A DNA stretch of 64,000 bases from Huiozyma naganishii CBS 8797 (Eukaryota; Ascomycota; Saccharomycetes; Saccharomycetales; Saccharomycetaceae), in contig NC_035924.1 of assembly GCF_000348985.1 (NCBI RefSeq), forward strand, positions 186,001 to 250,000. Direction: 5' to 3'. Positions 21,488-32,290 of this stretch are shown here, in pieces. Position 1 is the first letter of the stretch; each line of letters begins with the position of its first letter. Position numbers and translations under genes: made by a program. The notes under the pieces are model-generated. The model saw only the letters and a program-made list of their open reading frames with translations. It searched no databases and was not told where the DNA came from.

Positions 21488-21607
21488 TTCCCTTTTTCGG
21501 ATCAGGCCACTGAGGAGTTCCTCTGTGGTGTCTTCCATGGTTTGTGCCTTCAGACTTGGTCGTCTGCTTGATCAGCAAGAAGCGGTAGGGCTGGTCCCGT
21601 TGTGTTG

Positions 21608-23236
21608 TCAATACGAAGTAGGACTGCAAACAAAATAGGCAAATAGTGAGCCCGCCAGTGGCACGTACAGGAAGTACTCCGGCTTGAAAGAAATGGTAGC
21701 ACTGTAGATCTTCAGAAATATGGGAGGCAGAACGAGCATTGTTAGTGAATTGAGTAGCGCAATCGCCCCAAACACTTGTCCCGTGTTCTCCTGGTTCTCT
21801 TTGTAGTATTTTACGATGGCCGACTCGGTAACAGGTGTGCATATCCTCCCCAGGGCTCTGAACACGAGGAATACCAAAATTGACATCGAATAGGTGTTAT
21901 TGATTAGCGGCGTAGCAACCCCGACGGAGACGAAAACCAAGGAGCAGGTGATAGTAAACTTGTCTAAGTAGTCGACAGAATACTTGGAAGTGCTAGTGAA
22001 AATTTTCTTCAGCCAGCCCATGACGAATTTTGATTCGACGAAGAGCATCACGGCGTTGAGGATGCCCGAGAGAGAGATTAGGTATCCTAGTTCCACAGAC
22101 TTCCAATTATACTTGTAGGTGCAGAAGAGAACAAGAGTGGGCATTATTGCCATGGTCGCACCCATAAAAAGCATATCGATACCAAGGAGTAGTAATACGT
22201 TATAACGTGGTCTCAACGACTTGTTCCGTCCGGTGGGCTTCAGCCACAAGTGCTTCAAGGGCAACAAAAGCTCAAGGAGTTGGGATAGGTGATATTTCCC
22301 GTGGTGGCACATCTTGAACAGGAAAGTAGAGGTAGATAACAGCTCAGCACTGTATGAACCGTGTAGGCTCTCTCTTCTCTGAGTAAACTGACTTTGAGAA
22401 AGCTTCAAAGCTTCGTGGTGTCTTGGTTCAACCACAATGGTAAAGCAAGAAATGGTGAATATAAGTCCCGCTATAAGACCAGCATATATCGGAACCAGGT
22501 CATTACCGTTGGCCCATTTCACCAGGAAAGAGCCGAACATGGGGCCAGCCGCAGTTGTGATCTGCATAACACCAGTTGCAATGCTAATGCTCGATATTCT
22601 CTCCTCTGGCTCAACAATATCGATAATGTAGCTGTTGACGTTCCCAAAAAAGGCGAACATCCCCCCGCTCAATGAACTGACCGAGGAGGAAAAAACGATT
22701 AGCCATTTATTATACTTTACCAAAGGAGATAGTGACAGAATATGGGTGATATTCCCAACCACTCGGATCGCACCCATCCAGCAGAAGACATGGACCCTAC
22801 CGTATCGGTCCGATAACTGGCCCCATTTACCGGCCATAATCGTACTGATTGTGCCGGCCACGATTAGATTCAAAGATGTTATTGAGGAAAGACTCATCTG
22901 CACTTCTTTTGGATCGCATTGCTCTTGATTCAATCCCTCGCATACTTTATCCATAGTCAGTGTTATGAAAGGAGTCAAGTACAGCATCTCGGAGAAACCA
23001 AACACGAAGATGAGCGTACAGACAACTTTCATGCTCGGCCTCCGGAACACATGCATTTTTTGGTTCAATTCCAGCATTTCTCTTTTCAAACTCAAGAGAC
23101 GATGGCTATCATCGGATTGTGGCTCTTGCAGCTCTTGCAGCTCTGTCTCCGTCTCCATAGCAGCCTCCGGAACTTTTACTGTACTTTTATAAGATGTTTC
23201 TTCCAGTTGCAACAGCTTGTTTCTGCTTTCAGCCAT
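21608..23236 (-). CDS. Putative MFS transporter, YJL163C type
   Basis: A 542-residue membrane protein resembling S. cerevisiae YJL163C (555 residues), whose substrate is unknown. About twelve hydrophobic segments are visible. A hydrophilic N-terminus of about 65 residues comes first, then VVCTLIFVFGFSEMLYLTPF. The MFS loop motif GQLSDRYGRVHVF follows the second segment. A long central loop near residues 270-340 contains several serines. The gene follows TPK on the same strand, as YJL163C follows TPK1 (YJL164C). No substrate can be read from the sequence; the HCP1/PCFT-like subgroup of MFS is a possibility only. Confidence 0.88.
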   Translation of the reverse strand: MAESRNKLLQLEETSYKSTVKVPEAAMETETELQELQEPQSDDSHRLLSLKREMLELNQKMHVFRRPSMKVVCTLIFVFGFSEMLYLTPFITLTMDKVCEGLNQEQCDPKEVQMSLSSITSLNLIVAGTISTIMAGKWGQLSDRYGRVHVFCWMGAIRVVGNITHILSLSPLVKYNKWLIVFSSSVSSLSGGMFAFFGNVNSYIIDIVEPEERISSISIATGVMQITTAAGPMFGSFLVKWANGNDLVPIYAGLIAGLIFTISCFTIVVEPRHHEALKLSQSQFTQRRESLHGSYSAELLSTSTFLFKMCHHGKYHLSQLLELLLPLKHLWLKPTGRNKSLRPRYNVLLLLGIDMLFMGATMAIMPTLVLFCTYKYNWKSVELGYLISLSGILNAVMLFVESKFVMGWLKKIFTSTSKYSVDYLDKFTITCSLVFVSVGVATPLINNTYSMSILVFLVFRALGRICTPVTESAIVKYYKENQENTGQVFGAIALLNSLTMLVLPPIFLKIYSATISFKPEYFLYVPLAGSLFAYFVCSPTSY

Positions 23237-23715
23237 TATCGTATTCTGTTGTAAATGTAAATGTCTCTTTTTCCCTCCCTAAAGTGATGATTCCCTTTAT
23301 TCTGGGTCAAATAAACGTCTGCTCTATATGACAAAAATTTAGCAGGGGCAATGAAAAAAGAGGTAAATGTGCACTCTTTTATAATAAGCAAAAGGTCTAG
23401 GATAGCTTGTGTTATGTTGCTGACGTTCTCTCTGACCGGCAGAGACAATGTTGGTGTTTTGTCGTGAACAACGTGCGATTCCCTTTTCATTGGATCAGAA
23501 TCATCGCTAGTTCTTTCGTATTTTTTTATCTTAGTAATAACAATATATACATATCTATTTTGCCTTTCCCCTGCGAGGGGAAGGAAGTGATAAGAGGGTG
23601 TGTAGATATTGCAGCTGCGTCATTTCGTTTCTGATGATTTTAGAAAGTGGGTGAAGTGAGACGCGCTACCCATTGCGACTCGTGCGTAAATGATGTAGTT
23701 TGGTAAACTCCACCC
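23237..23715. other. Intergenic MCD4/YJL163C-like
   Basis: About 480 bp. JJJ2, expected near here from the ancestral order, is absent. There is an A/T-rich stretch near 23520-23560 and a palindromic CCCTGCGAGGGGAAGG segment near 23569. No gene is recognised. Confidence 0.55.
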
Positions 23716-26511
23716 TCACTGTGTTTTCTTTTCAGAGTCCGCAGATTTGGCCGCTTCCTTTATGGTGACATTTCTCAGAAGGATGTGACTGATCATTTCC
23801 AAGACCAGCATAAACAGCGATGACAGAATGGCAAGGCAGTAATTCGAGATGGTAACACCAATGTCTAACCAGGATCCGTCCGTCCTCAAAAGGTAAAAGA
23901 AGTTCAAGGACAGAATGTCACTTGTAGAGATAATCAGAGTGGAGACAGTGTAGTCCTTAATATTAAGTTTAGCATTCAATATCCCAAGTCCACACGATAG
24001 AATAACGTATGGAATAATCAGTTTCAACATCAATAGAGCCCCCATGGGGAATGGATCAAAGATTGGTAGTAATCGATAGACTGAATCCAAGGAGAAGGAC
24101 GAAATCGAGGCGACGTTGCCAGTTCCGAAAAATGCGACTTGTAGCAAGAAAAACCCAATAATGGACACCCGCAGTAATTGCAACCAGTTTTCGTTCTTCC
24201 CCTCTTTAGTATCCCGTGTTAACTTAACCTGCGACTCAATTTCAATCCACTGGATAACGTATGCGCTAAATAGGAAGTAGAATAGCGACTCGAACGAAAT
24301 TGTCAGGATTAGAAATGTTGGTGCAAACGTCAGATAAATAACCAGAAATCTAACCTTATAGTTGTTGTTTGGTTTCAAGTAATGAAGAAAGGGCAGCAAA
24401 AGAAATGAAATCCCCATCAGTAACCAACCACCGATCTGCGCATCATATGGCAGTCCCTTCCTCTGTTGCAACGATGTCACAGACTTATTCGTTACTACTA
24501 GCATAAGCACCACTGCCATTATTTGAATTGCAAAAACGCTGCGAGTGTAACGCGTTATCTGTTGTTTGACTTTACTCAAGGAATAGAGCGAGCTCAAAAC
24601 AATTAATAAGCCGGCAAGATTGATTTGAGTTAGACTTTCGATTTTAACCGCGTCGAACAAGTTAAATGTAGAAATTGCTATGCTTGATGCAATCCAGCAA
24701 AAACTGGATAGCAAAGAGCCTGAGTAACCGCACAAAAATGGATATACGGATAGCAGAACAAAAATGAGGGTGAAAATCCAACGATGGAAGAACCCATAAA
24801 CAATACCTTCGTACATTGCAATTGTGGCAGCACCGATCAGAATTCTCTCGAAATTGTTGATGCCTTTGAAGAACTCGGTAATACCCCTTTGCAAGACAAC
24901 ATTGCTAGCAAAGATCTGACTCCAAAAAAAAATTGGGAAGAACAGGTACATGTAAAAATTGAATGGGGAGCGCTGATAATACAACACATAGTTTAGAACA
25001 GCTCCAATAATGGTGAAAACAAACCAATTGAACCAGGTTGTTTTTATTTCAAGGGCAGCATCCCCATCTTTCAAGATGAAAAGCTTTAGAAAAATCGTGA
25101 AGGAGTAAATAATCCAACCGATGAAACCAAAGGTGACAATAGTTCTAGTGAATCTCCAATTGTAAGTTGTTAGGTAGTGCAATGCTTCCAAAGTAGTGGA
25201 TATCAATTCTTCCGTCAATGCGATGGCTTCTGCTTCTAGACTTTCCTGTCCTTGCGATATCAGGTCAATAACATAATGGATTTCATCGAGGTAGACCTCG
25301 TGTGATTTCTTGGCAAATTTTGGATAGTCTTTGAAGACAAACTGGGAATCAATCACCTCGTCTCTTTTAACAATGTACTGTTCAAGAATTGTTCTTGCAT
25401 TATTGTATAGTGCGTAAAGCTTGTCGCTCTCATTACCGGCAATGTATGCGAGAGGAAGTTCACCAACAGAGTTTACCGGATAGTTAGCACCAATCAAGTA
25501 CGACATTAAAGAGGCAATGTCAGCTTGTTTTACATCGTTCCTTTGGATATGGGACAGATTCCAAGGTTTTGTATAGTTGTCGTAAATTGGTACGTCATTC
25601 AGTTTTGGTCTATTAAGACCAGCACCCCAGGCTACTAAGGGTGTTCTTGTATTGTTGGGATGGCCGTCACCGTGAGATCCAAAGGCGCTCATACCATGGT
25701 CTGCGGTAAATATAAATGCGGTATCGTCATCATCGAAGAAGTTATGCACTTTGTCCATCAGTTTCTCTACCTCTCTGTCAATATACTTGACGTTGTCATA
25801 GTATTCGGGGGAATAGGGACGATATGAATGGCCTGCTGTGTCACAGCCCAATAAATGCAGGAAGAAAACGTTACCGTTTTGTCTTATCTCGTTATCCAGA
25901 GTCCTGTTGACAGTGGAGTTATAGAAAAGTTGATCCATGTGGTTAAACACGTATGCATCCAATTCAATGGACGACTGAGTGAAGTCCTCAAATTCATGAC
26001 CGTACATCCACGCATCCACTTTATTGTGGTCGGAAGCACCGTCTTTGAACATGGGTAAAATATCAGGGGAACCGAAAGAGTACGTATGAGTCGATTGGTT
26101 GAAGAAACTATCAAAATCAACAGGGTTTTCCTTCCAGCCCTTGGTGACGGCACTAACATCCTCATAAAACCCGGCAATCATGGCTACATGTCCAGGCCTG
26201 GATTCCGTCGGCATTCTAGTGTGCGAGATACCGTAGGTTGCGTTATTCTCAACCAACGATCTGATGTATGGGGCCAGATACTCAGTTTTCCCCGTGACTG
26301 GGTGAGTTATCATATCAAATGTGGTATCTGCTCTCAGCCCATCCCCAACAATCAAGAACAGTCTCTTTGCAGGGGGTTGCTCCGTACTGCGGTATTGCTT
26401 CATGCCATGCACGAGCGGAGATACGAAATAGATATCGAAGATCGACCATAGGTAGAACAGATGGAACAGGACACCGACGACTAAGAGTGTCACCCTAAAT
26501 TTGTTCCACAT
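23716..26511 (-). CDS. MCD4: GPI ethanolamine phosphate transferase 1
   Basis: Mcd4 acts in the ER and adds ethanolamine phosphate to the first mannose of GPI precursors. The start [14 protein letters not shown] matches the S. cerevisiae protein; 59 further in-frame codons lie upstream and are not used in this model, giving 931 residues against 919. After a signal-anchor segment the lumenal catalytic domain of the alkaline-phosphatase superfamily shows [11 protein letters not shown] (metal site and nucleophile), then FTADHGM and [17 protein letters not shown]. About twelve or more membrane segments fill residues 460-920. Its product modifies GPI anchors, which links it to the neighbouring wall-protein genes only by theme. 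Confidence 0.96.
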   Translation of the reverse strand: MWNKFRVTLLVVGVLFHLFYLWSIFDIYFVSPLVHGMKQYRSTEQPPAKRLFLIVGDGLRADTTFDMITHPVTGKTEYLAPYIRSLVENNATYGISHTRMPTESRPGHVAMIAGFYEDVSAVTKGWKENPVDFDSFFNQSTHTYSFGSPDILPMFKDGASDHNKVDAWMYGHEFEDFTQSSIELDAYVFNHMDQLFYNSTVNRTLDNEIRQNGNVFFLHLLGCDTAGHSYRPYSPEYYDNVKYIDREVEKLMDKVHNFFDDDDTAFIFTADHGMSAFGSHGDGHPNNTRTPLVAWGAGLNRPKLNDVPIYDNYTKPWNLSHIQRNDVKQADIASLMSYLIGANYPVNSVGELPLAYIAGNESDKLYALYNNARTILEQYIVKRDEVIDSQFVFKDYPKFAKKSHEVYLDEIHYVIDLISQGQESLEAEAIALTEELISTTLEALHYLTTYNWRFTRTIVTFGFIGWIIYSFTIFLKLFILKDGDAALEIKTTWFNWFVFTIIGAVLNYVLYYQRSPFNFYMYLFFPIFFWSQIFASNVVLQRGITEFFKGINNFERILIGAATIAMYEGIVYGFFHRWIFTLIFVLLSVYPFLCGYSGSLLSSFCWIASSIAISTFNLFDAVKIESLTQINLAGLLIVLSSLYSLSKVKQQITRYTRSVFAIQIMAVVLMLVVTNKSVTSLQQRKGLPYDAQIGGWLLMGISFLLLPFLHYLKPNNNYKVRFLVIYLTFAPTFLILTISFESLFYFLFSAYVIQWIEIESQVKLTRDTKEGKNENWLQLLRVSIIGFFLLQVAFFGTGNVASISSFSLDSVYRLLPIFDPFPMGALLMLKLIIPYVILSCGLGILNAKLNIKDYTVSTLIISTSDILSLNFFYLLRTDGSWLDIGVTISNYCLAILSSLFMLVLEMISHILLRNVTIKEAAKSADSEKKTQ

Positions 26512-27134
26512 GGTAGTCGCACGATTGAGTGGCTGGGCGGCGTGGTGGCGGTAAAGGTACAATATGTGTCTGGTGCTCTCATCATCGATCCAATTCGTAT
26601 TTATATTAATTTGTTCACTTCGCGAAAAAAACAATTGAAAAATTGAATGCGTCGGAAAAGGACAGCTAACGCGAAAACTGGGAAGCACCCTCGAGATTAC
26701 AACTGGGGCAGAAATGAGAAGTAAAATGGTCGTAAAAACTGTGACTTAAAAAGATGAAATACACCACTGTATAATTATATACAACTAGATAGTGAATAAA
26801 AACCACGTAGTAGCAGTGGTTAGCAAAAACCTGGAACAAAGAATAGCATGTATTTGCGAAGAACTAAAATGACTGAAACGTTTCCATGACAAAAAGATGG
26901 AAGAGAAAAAGGGAATTGTGGGGAGCCGGGGGCGTTGTGATCGGCCTTTGTTCGATTAGCAACGGGCCCTTCTTTTCTATGATTCCCAAAATCGGTAAAA
27001 GAAAAACGGATAATAATGTACAATGCAACAATGAATGAATAAGTTAAACGGGGCAAAATTGAGAGGAGAGGAGAGAGTTGGATATCTAGCCACTCTTGAG
27101 TCCTCGCACTTTCAAAAAAGAAATCGTTCTAACA
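26512..27134. other. Intergenic PIR-A/MCD4
   Basis: About 620 bp containing the MCD4 promoter and the 3' region of the first PIR gene. A polypurine run, GAGAGGAGAGGAGAGAG, lies near 27060. No gene is recognised. Confidence 0.55.
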
Positions 27135-28124
27135 TTAACAGTCAGTCAACGCAATAGCTTGAAGGTAAACTGGGTTACATTGAGAGCCAATGTGTTGGTC
27201 GTACAAGTTGTAGAAGTCACCGGACAAACATTGGTAGAAGACGTCCTGCTTACCCAAAGCCAAGTTACCGGCTGGGGTGATGGACCACCCAGCAGCGTAG
27301 ATGGCACCGGCTTGTGGTGGTGGACCGTCGAATTGGAATTGTCTGTTGGCAACGATGGAACCGATTCTGCCCTTACCGTCAGTCAAGATACCGCCCTTGA
27401 CGTTCATTTGCAAAGTACCAGTGGACTTACAGGAGACGGCGCCGACTGGGTCAGTTGGCGATTTGTTTTCGACTTTACCGTCAGTTGGCTTGGCGGTAGC
27501 TTGGACTTGACCGTCACCGATTTGAGAAGCGGCAGTCTTAGTAGCGGCTTGGATTTGACCGTCACCGATTTGAGAGACAGCTTGAGCAGTCTTGGTAGCA
27601 GCCTGGATTTGACCGTCACCGATTTGAGAAACGGCAGCTGGGGCTAGAGTCTTGGTAGCGGCTTGGATTTGACCATCACCGATTTGAGAAACTGGGGCAG
27701 CAGCGGCAGTCTTAGTAGCGGCTTGAATTTGACCGTCACCAATCTGGGAAACTGGAGCGGCAGCAGCAGTCTTGGTAGCAGCTTGAATTTGACCGTCACC
27801 AATTTGAGAGACTGGAGCGGCAGCGGCAGTCTTGGTAGCAGCCTGGATCTGACCGTCACCGATTTGAGAGACTGGGGCAGCAGCGGCCTTTGTAGCTTGG
27901 ACTTGACCGTCACCGATTTGAGAGGCACCGTCTCTCTTTTCAACGGTGTGGGTGGCAGTAGCTGGGGCGGAAATGACTGCGATACCGAAGGTAGAGGCGT
28001 AGTCCGTGATACCACCTTCGTAGGTGGCACCTGGGGTCAAAGTAGACCATGGCTCAGTTGGGACGTAAGCAGCCATGGCAGAGGCGGCGATAGCAGCGGA
28101 TGCTAGGGTCTTCTTGTACTGCAT
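27135..28124 (-). CDS. PIR-family cell-wall protein, eight repeats
   Basis: PIR proteins are secreted, processed by Kex2 and joined to beta-1,3-glucan through an alkali-labile ester at a glutamine of the SQIGDGQ repeat. This 329-residue protein has a signal peptide (residues about 1-19), a short propeptide ending at KR (63-64), eight SQIGDGQ repeats (68-213) and the conserved PIR C-terminal domain with four cysteines. The last part, from [11 protein letters not shown] to the C-terminus, is nearly identical to the next PIR gene. It lies divergent from that gene, as S. cerevisiae PIR5 (YJL160C) does from HSP150 (YJL159W). The exact orthologue (PIR1, PIR5 or HSP150 type) cannot be fixed, because repeats and gene conversion blur ancestry. 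Confidence 0.95.
   Translation of the reverse strand: MQYKKTLASAAIAASAMAAYVPTEPWSTLTPGATYEGGITDYASTFGIAVISAPATATHTVEKRDGASQIGDGQVQATKAAAAPVSQIGDGQIQAATKTAAAAPVSQIGDGQIQAATKTAAAAPVSQIGDGQIQAATKTAAAAPVSQIGDGQIQAATKTLAPAAVSQIGDGQIQAATKTAQAVSQIGDGQIQAATKTAASQIGDGQVQATAKPTDGKVENKSPTDPVGAVSCKSTGTLQMNVKGGILTDGKGRIGSIVANRQFQFDGPPPQAGAIYAAGWSITPAGNLALGKQDVFYQCLSGDFYNLYDQHIGSQCNPVYLQAIALTDC
27486..27923 (-). repeat. PIR repeat array, eight units
   Basis: Eight tandem SQIGDGQ units encode 14-20 residues each. Units 2-4 share the spacer pattern [12 protein letters not shown]. The glutamine in SQIGDGQ is the known attachment point to glucan in PIR proteins. Confidence 0.95.
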
Positions 28125-28516
28125 TTGATGTGTTTGTAGAGTTGTGTGTGTGTTTAATTAATCTTATTGATTGATGTTCTTGTTGTGAACTAGATAGCAG
28201 AAGAGAAAGTGGAAAACGATTGTTCAACTTTGGTTGAGGTTGCCGGTTCTTTTTATATTTCGAAGTGGATGAACCACCTGTGGGCAATAACGCTTGTGAC
28301 AGCTCAGCCATGCCCAGCGGAAATGGCTGGGAAGCTAAAAACCTGCCCTCAGCGGAACCAGCATACCCTAATCGGGTAAAAAACTGATCTATTTTAATCC
28401 TGAAGAAAGAGAAGAGTCAGCATTTTCCTCGCTCTCTCCCTTTCCTGTCAAAAAACGCACCCAATAGTAGTACTTTGCAAGCAGAGAGGCCCGCTCCGTG
28501 GGAACCCGTTCAGTAC

Positions 28517-28585
28517 GGGGGGGGGGGGAGAAGTGGCGGGTTCGGCAATAACCTGTCCGCGTACGGGAAAGGGGGGGGGGGGGGG
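28517..28585. repeat. Two long G homopolymers
   Basis: G12 at 28517-28528 and G15 at 28571-28585 each follow a GTACGGG-type start and lie 54 bp apart. Such runs are rare in yeast DNA and are prone to length change and to sequencing error. G-quadruplex formation is possible but not shown. Confidence 0.85.
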
Positions 28586-29407
28586 AAGCAACAAGAGAAC
28601 AGAAGAGATTATGTTCGAGCAAGCCATCTCTTTTCGTCGAAATCTTCAATCCAGATTGGGAAACCGTCCCAATCTGGCAGGCGAAATTTTCCTCATTTCT
28701 TTTCCTAATGCGGTATGCAAAGTGGACGCAGCCGTTGCTGTTTCCGGAAATGCCCTTTCGTTCTCTTTCTTCCGCAAGAAACTGTGGTCTCTAGGTGTGT
28801 GGGCAGCGGGAATGGCGGGGGGGAGAACGCGCCATTCTAAAAATATCAAGCCGTGGCGTACTACTGTGCTGTGTTGCATGTTTTGTTGCTTGAAGGAGAC
28901 CAAGAAAGGGAAGGCATCAAGAGCACAGGTCTGTGTGGGGAACACCGTTGCCTTGCATCGTCAAGAAGGCTCTTTAAACGAAGGCTCCATGACACGATAC
29001 TATTGTACTTGAGTGACGTCCGTGGGGGTGGTTGAATTTTGAAAAAGTTCTGAAAAGAGAAAGCACAAAGTAAAAAGGACGCTCTCCCAAAGGGGACTTA
29101 GGAAGTTAGGCGGGGCTCTTCGATCAGCAACCAAAAAAGAACAAGAACAAGAAGCAACTGTGTTTACAAGCACGTCTGCCTGTTGCGGTGGGGTGGAGTC
29201 CCATATACGATATGTGTTGCTGCCAGCCCCGGCTGCTGCTCAGCCCACCCCCCACCGATTGCATAATACTGCGCTAATAATAATGCGCCTCTCCCCCTTT
29301 CCCAGCAGCAGAGAGAGAAAAACCACTCAAGTTCCCTCAACGAGTAAAGTAAGTGCCCAGTGAACTTGAGGGAAGTGGCTGGGCACCCACACACCGCAGC
29401 GGCCGCT

Positions 29408-29638
29408 CTAATTATAGAGTGGGATATTCCCATTTTTACCCGATCGGGCAAAAAATTCGTTGCTGATTCCGGTGATTTAATTTTGAGGGGAAACCTTTTG
29501 GCCTGTGCTAATTATAGATCCAGCTGACAACCCATCAAAGGTGTCCCGTTCTGCATACTACTGCTACCTAGAAGAAACGGACATAGTTGAGCCAACGGGT
29601 GACTGCACGGTTACAGCTGCCTTTTCTTTTAATTATAG
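29408..29638. promoter_or_regulatory. Rlm1-type sites, three copies
   Basis: CTAATTATAG at 29408-29417 and 29508-29517 matches the Rlm1 consensus CTA(W)4TAG exactly. TTAATTATAG at 29629-29638 differs by one base. Rlm1 is the MADS-box factor of the cell-integrity MAP-kinase pathway and is known to drive PIR genes in S. cerevisiae. All three lie 290-525 bp before the second PIR gene. Confidence 0.6.
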
Positions 29639-29932
29639 TTGTAAATGTCTCAATACAGGGGGGTGGAATGAACCTGGTCAGGAGAGTTCCCGATTGAGAG
29701 GTGTATCTTGATCCCGCTCCGGTGCGAGAAGAGTTGGGTTGCTTGCGGATGTAGAACATATAAAAGGTGGGTCTTGTTTGATCCGTTGGGATCAGAAATG
29801 GTGTTCAGTTGTAGTTCTCTTCTTTATTCTTGTTCACTTAATAAGATACCACGCACAACAGATTGTCAAGACCAACAGCTTCTTAAACCTCAATCAGTGC
29901 TCTCCACCTTCACAAGACACACACCCACAATA

Positions 29933-31072
29933 ATGCAATACAAGAAATCTCTAGCCTCCGCCGCCATTGTCGCTACCGCAATGAGTGCCGCTGTCCCAGC
30001 TGAACCATGGACTACTTTGACCCCATCTGCTACGTACAACGGTGGTGTCACTGACTACGCCTCGACTTTCGGTATTGCCGTCATTGCTGCTCCTGCTCAA
30101 GCGTCTACCACTGAAAAGGCCAAGAGAGACAACAAGGACGACAAGAAGACTACCACAAAGGCCAAGGAAACTAAGACCAAGACCAAGGCCAAGGAAACTA
30201 AGAAGACCACAACCAAGGACGGCAAGAAGGACAACAACAAGGATGTCACTCAGATCGCCGACGGTCAAGTCCAAGCTACAAAGGCCGCTGCTGCCCCAGT
30301 CTCCCAGATTGGTGACGGTCAGATCCAAGCTGCCACTAAGGCCGCTGTTTCTCAAATAGGTGACGGTCAAGTCCAAGCCACCAAGGCTGCTGTCTCTCAA
30401 ATTGGTGATGGTCAAGTGCAAGCTACCAAGGCTGCTGTCTCCCAAATCGGTGACGGTCAAGTTCAAGCCACCAAGGCTGCTGTCTCTCAAATTGGTGACG
30501 GCCAGGTCCAAGCCACTAAGGCTGCTGTCTCTCAAATTGGTGATGGTCAAGTGCAAGCTACCAAGGCTGCTGTCTCCCAAATCGGTGACGGTCAAGTTCA
30601 AGCCGCTACTAAGGCCGCTGTTTCCCAGATTGGTGACGGCCAAGTCCAAGCTGCCACAAAAACTGCTGCTTCTCAAATAGGAGATGGTCAAGTCCAAGCT
30701 ACCGCCACTGGTGCCCAACAGGTTGCTGACGGTCAAGTCCAAGCTAAGTCCCCAGCTGGTGTCCTTGCCAACACCTGTAACTCAGACAGCACTTTGAAGA
30801 TGACTTTGAAGAAGGGTGAATTGGTCGACTCCAAGGGTAGAATCGGTTCCATCGTTGCCAACAGACAATTCCAATTCGACGGTCCACCACCACAAGCCGG
30901 TGCCATCTACGCTGCTGGGTGGTCCATCACCCCAGCCGGTAACTTGGCCCTGGGTGACCAGGACGTCTTCTACCAATGTTTGTCCGGTGACTTCTACAAC
31001 TTGTACGACAAGCACATTGGTTCCGTCTGTAACCCAGTTTACTTGCAAGCTTTGAACGTTGTTAACTGTTAA
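29933..31072 (+). CDS. PIR-family cell-wall protein with Lys/Thr-rich block
   Basis: A 379-residue PIR protein. The start is the ATG reading [13 protein letters not shown]; 75 in-frame codons upstream come from the leader. Order: signal peptide, propeptide ending KR (64-65), a highly charged Lys/Thr/Asp block (66-105), eleven repeat units (nine SQIGDGQ plus one TQIADGQ and one QQVADGQ, 106-271), then the PIR C-terminal domain with four cysteines. The Lys/Thr block right after the Kex2 site is not present in its two neighbours. Codon use is strongly biased (high expression). Position and strand resemble S. cerevisiae HSP150 (YJL159W) or PIR3 (YKL163W). Confidence 0.95.
   Translation: MQYKKSLASAAIVATAMSAAVPAEPWTTLTPSATYNGGVTDYASTFGIAVIAAPAQASTTEKAKRDNKDDKKTTTKAKETKTKTKAKETKKTTTKDGKKDNNKDVTQIADGQVQATKAAAAPVSQIGDGQIQAATKAAVSQIGDGQVQATKAAVSQIGDGQVQATKAAVSQIGDGQVQATKAAVSQIGDGQVQATKAAVSQIGDGQVQATKAAVSQIGDGQVQAATKAAVSQIGDGQVQAATKTAASQIGDGQVQATATGAQQVADGQVQAKSPAGVLANTCNSDSTLKMTLKKGELVDSKGRIGSIVANRQFQFDGPPPQAGAIYAAGWSITPAGNLALGDQDVFYQCLSGDFYNLYDKHIGSVCNPVYLQALNVVNC
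30248..30747 (+). repeat. PIR repeat array, eleven units
   Basis: Tandem units of mostly 15 residues (45 bp). Bases 30383-30469 are repeated exactly at 30518-30604, an offset of 135 bp or three units. This shows a recent internal duplication by slippage or unequal exchange. Confidence 0.95.
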
Positions 31073-31594
31073 GCTGGCCTTACACGGTGAACAGCGAGGT
31101 TCTTTTTTGTTCACCCCGTTGATTCTCAATCTGCATTTGATCAGCATAGAAACGGAACGGACTCGTTTCCCAAAAGGGGCGACAGTCCTTCTGATTAACT
31201 GATCTATCAAAACGCATCCACTCCTTTGCATATTTCTGCCCTTTTTTTGTCATTTCTTCCACCAGCTCGTACCATCACCGATGGGTAAAAAGCTGCTTCG
31301 TTTGCTCTTAGTTCTTAACGCACATTATTTAGTGCTTTTATTTTCCTTCATATAATTCTTTATACATTTTTTAGTAATTCTCACGACTATTCAATCCAAC
31401 CAAACTTGATCCCATGTTGTATTCTTGAGTACAAACGATTCCTTACTGTGAAAAAAGATGATTGTCTAATTTTTATTACTACCTATCATAAAAATATACA
31501 TATACAGCGACCTAGGCTCACACCCTACGAGAGAAGCGTGAACCCTTTCTAAAAAGATTCCAGTTTCCAGTGAAACGATAGAGACTTATGATGT
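31073..31594. other. Convergent intergenic region between two PIR genes
   Basis: About 520 bp, A/T-rich, lying between two gene ends. It holds presumed 3'-end signals such as TATATA-type elements near 31495. No gene is recognised. Confidence 0.6.
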
Positions 31595-32290
31595 TTAACA
31601 GTCGATCAAGCCAACAACTTCCAAGTGGATTGGAGAACATTGTTCAGCAATGTGTTGGTCGTACAAGTTGTAGAAGTTACCAGACAAACATTGGTAGAAG
31701 ACATCTTGTTCGCCAAGGGCCAAGTTACCGGCTGGGGTGATAGACCAGCCCTTGGCCAACAAAGCACCGGCTTGTGGGGTTGGACCGTCGAATTGGAACT
31801 GTCTGTTGGAGACGATGGAGCCGATTCTGCCCTTACCGTCGGTCAAGACACCGTCGTTCAAAGTCAATTGCAAAGTACCGCTGTTCTTACAAGAGTTGGC
31901 GGATGGGTTAACGGTGGCAGTGGCAGCGCAGGAGCTGGCAGTGGTGGAAGAAGAGATAGTGGTGTTGGAGCTGGCAGAAGAGACAACGGAGGAGGCCTTG
32001 GTTGGCTTCAAAGTCTTGGTCACAGCCTTGGTGATGGTAGTGGTACCATCGCCGACACTGGCGGTGGCTTGAATTTGACCGTCGTTGATCTGGGAGACAA
32101 CACCTCTCTTGGCGTTGGTAGTGATTGGTTGAACGGCAATACCGAAAGAAGAGGTGAATTTTGGTAGACCACAGTTGTAAGAACCGGAAGCGGTCAAAGT
32201 GGTCCATGGGTTACCTGGGGTGTAACCGTCAGCAGCGACGGAGGTGGCAACAGCGGCCAAAGTAGCAGCAGCGATGATCTTGGATTGCAT
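31595..32290 (-). CDS. CIS3: PIR-family wall mannoprotein, CIS3/PIR4 type
   Basis: A 231-residue PIR protein with one repeat, as in S. cerevisiae Cis3 (227 residues). It has a signal peptide (about 1-20), a Kex2 site KR at 61-62 and the single repeat SQINDGQIQ immediately after (with N in place of G). A Ser/Thr-rich stretch suited to O-mannosylation (about 75-130) and the PIR C-terminal domain with four cysteines follow. One extra cysteine lies in the propeptide ([10 protein letters not shown]), as is typical of Cis3-type proteins. It is convergent with the preceding PIR gene, matching the order YJL159W-YJL158C. Upstream are SBF-type elements (CGCGAAA near 32829, CACGAAA near 32793), about 500 bp before the ATG. 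Confidence 0.93.
   Translation of the reverse strand: MQSKIIAAATLAAVATSVAADGYTPGNPWTTLTASGSYNCGLPKFTSSFGIAVQPITTNAKRGVVSQINDGQIQATASVGDGTTTITKAVTKTLKPTKASSVVSSASSNTTISSSTTASSCAATATVNPSANSCKNSGTLQLTLNDGVLTDGKGRIGSIVSNRQFQFDGPTPQAGALLAKGWSITPAGNLALGEQDVFYQCLSGNFYNLYDQHIAEQCSPIHLEVVGLIDC

Larger units (their letters stand above)
28125..29932. other. 1.8 kb divergent control region between two PIR genes
   Basis: No gene is recognised here. The region is GC-rich in the middle and contains long G tracts at 28517-28528 and 28571-28585. It has several CCAGC motifs of Ace2/Swi5 type (for example AACCAGCA near 28357). Reb1-type sites are CGGGTAA near 28374 and TTACCCG near 29437. TACCCTAATC near 28365 matches Tbf1, and Rlm1-type CTAATTATAG sites lie near the right-hand gene. 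Large shared promoters with cell-integrity and M/G1 regulators are known for S. cerevisiae PIR genes. Confidence 0.6.

Noticed and set aside
27663..28106. Long antisense ORFs across the PIR genes (also 29951-30742, 31625-32167)
   Set aside because: They are mirror frames of biased, repetitive codons (GGTGACGGTCAA-type units read backwards) and have only low-complexity Leu/Ser/Asp/Thr content.
30042..30680. Alternative-frame ORFs of about 105 codons within the second PIR gene
   Set aside because: They are repeat-driven shadows of the true frame, consisting of Lys/Leu/Pro/Val monotony.
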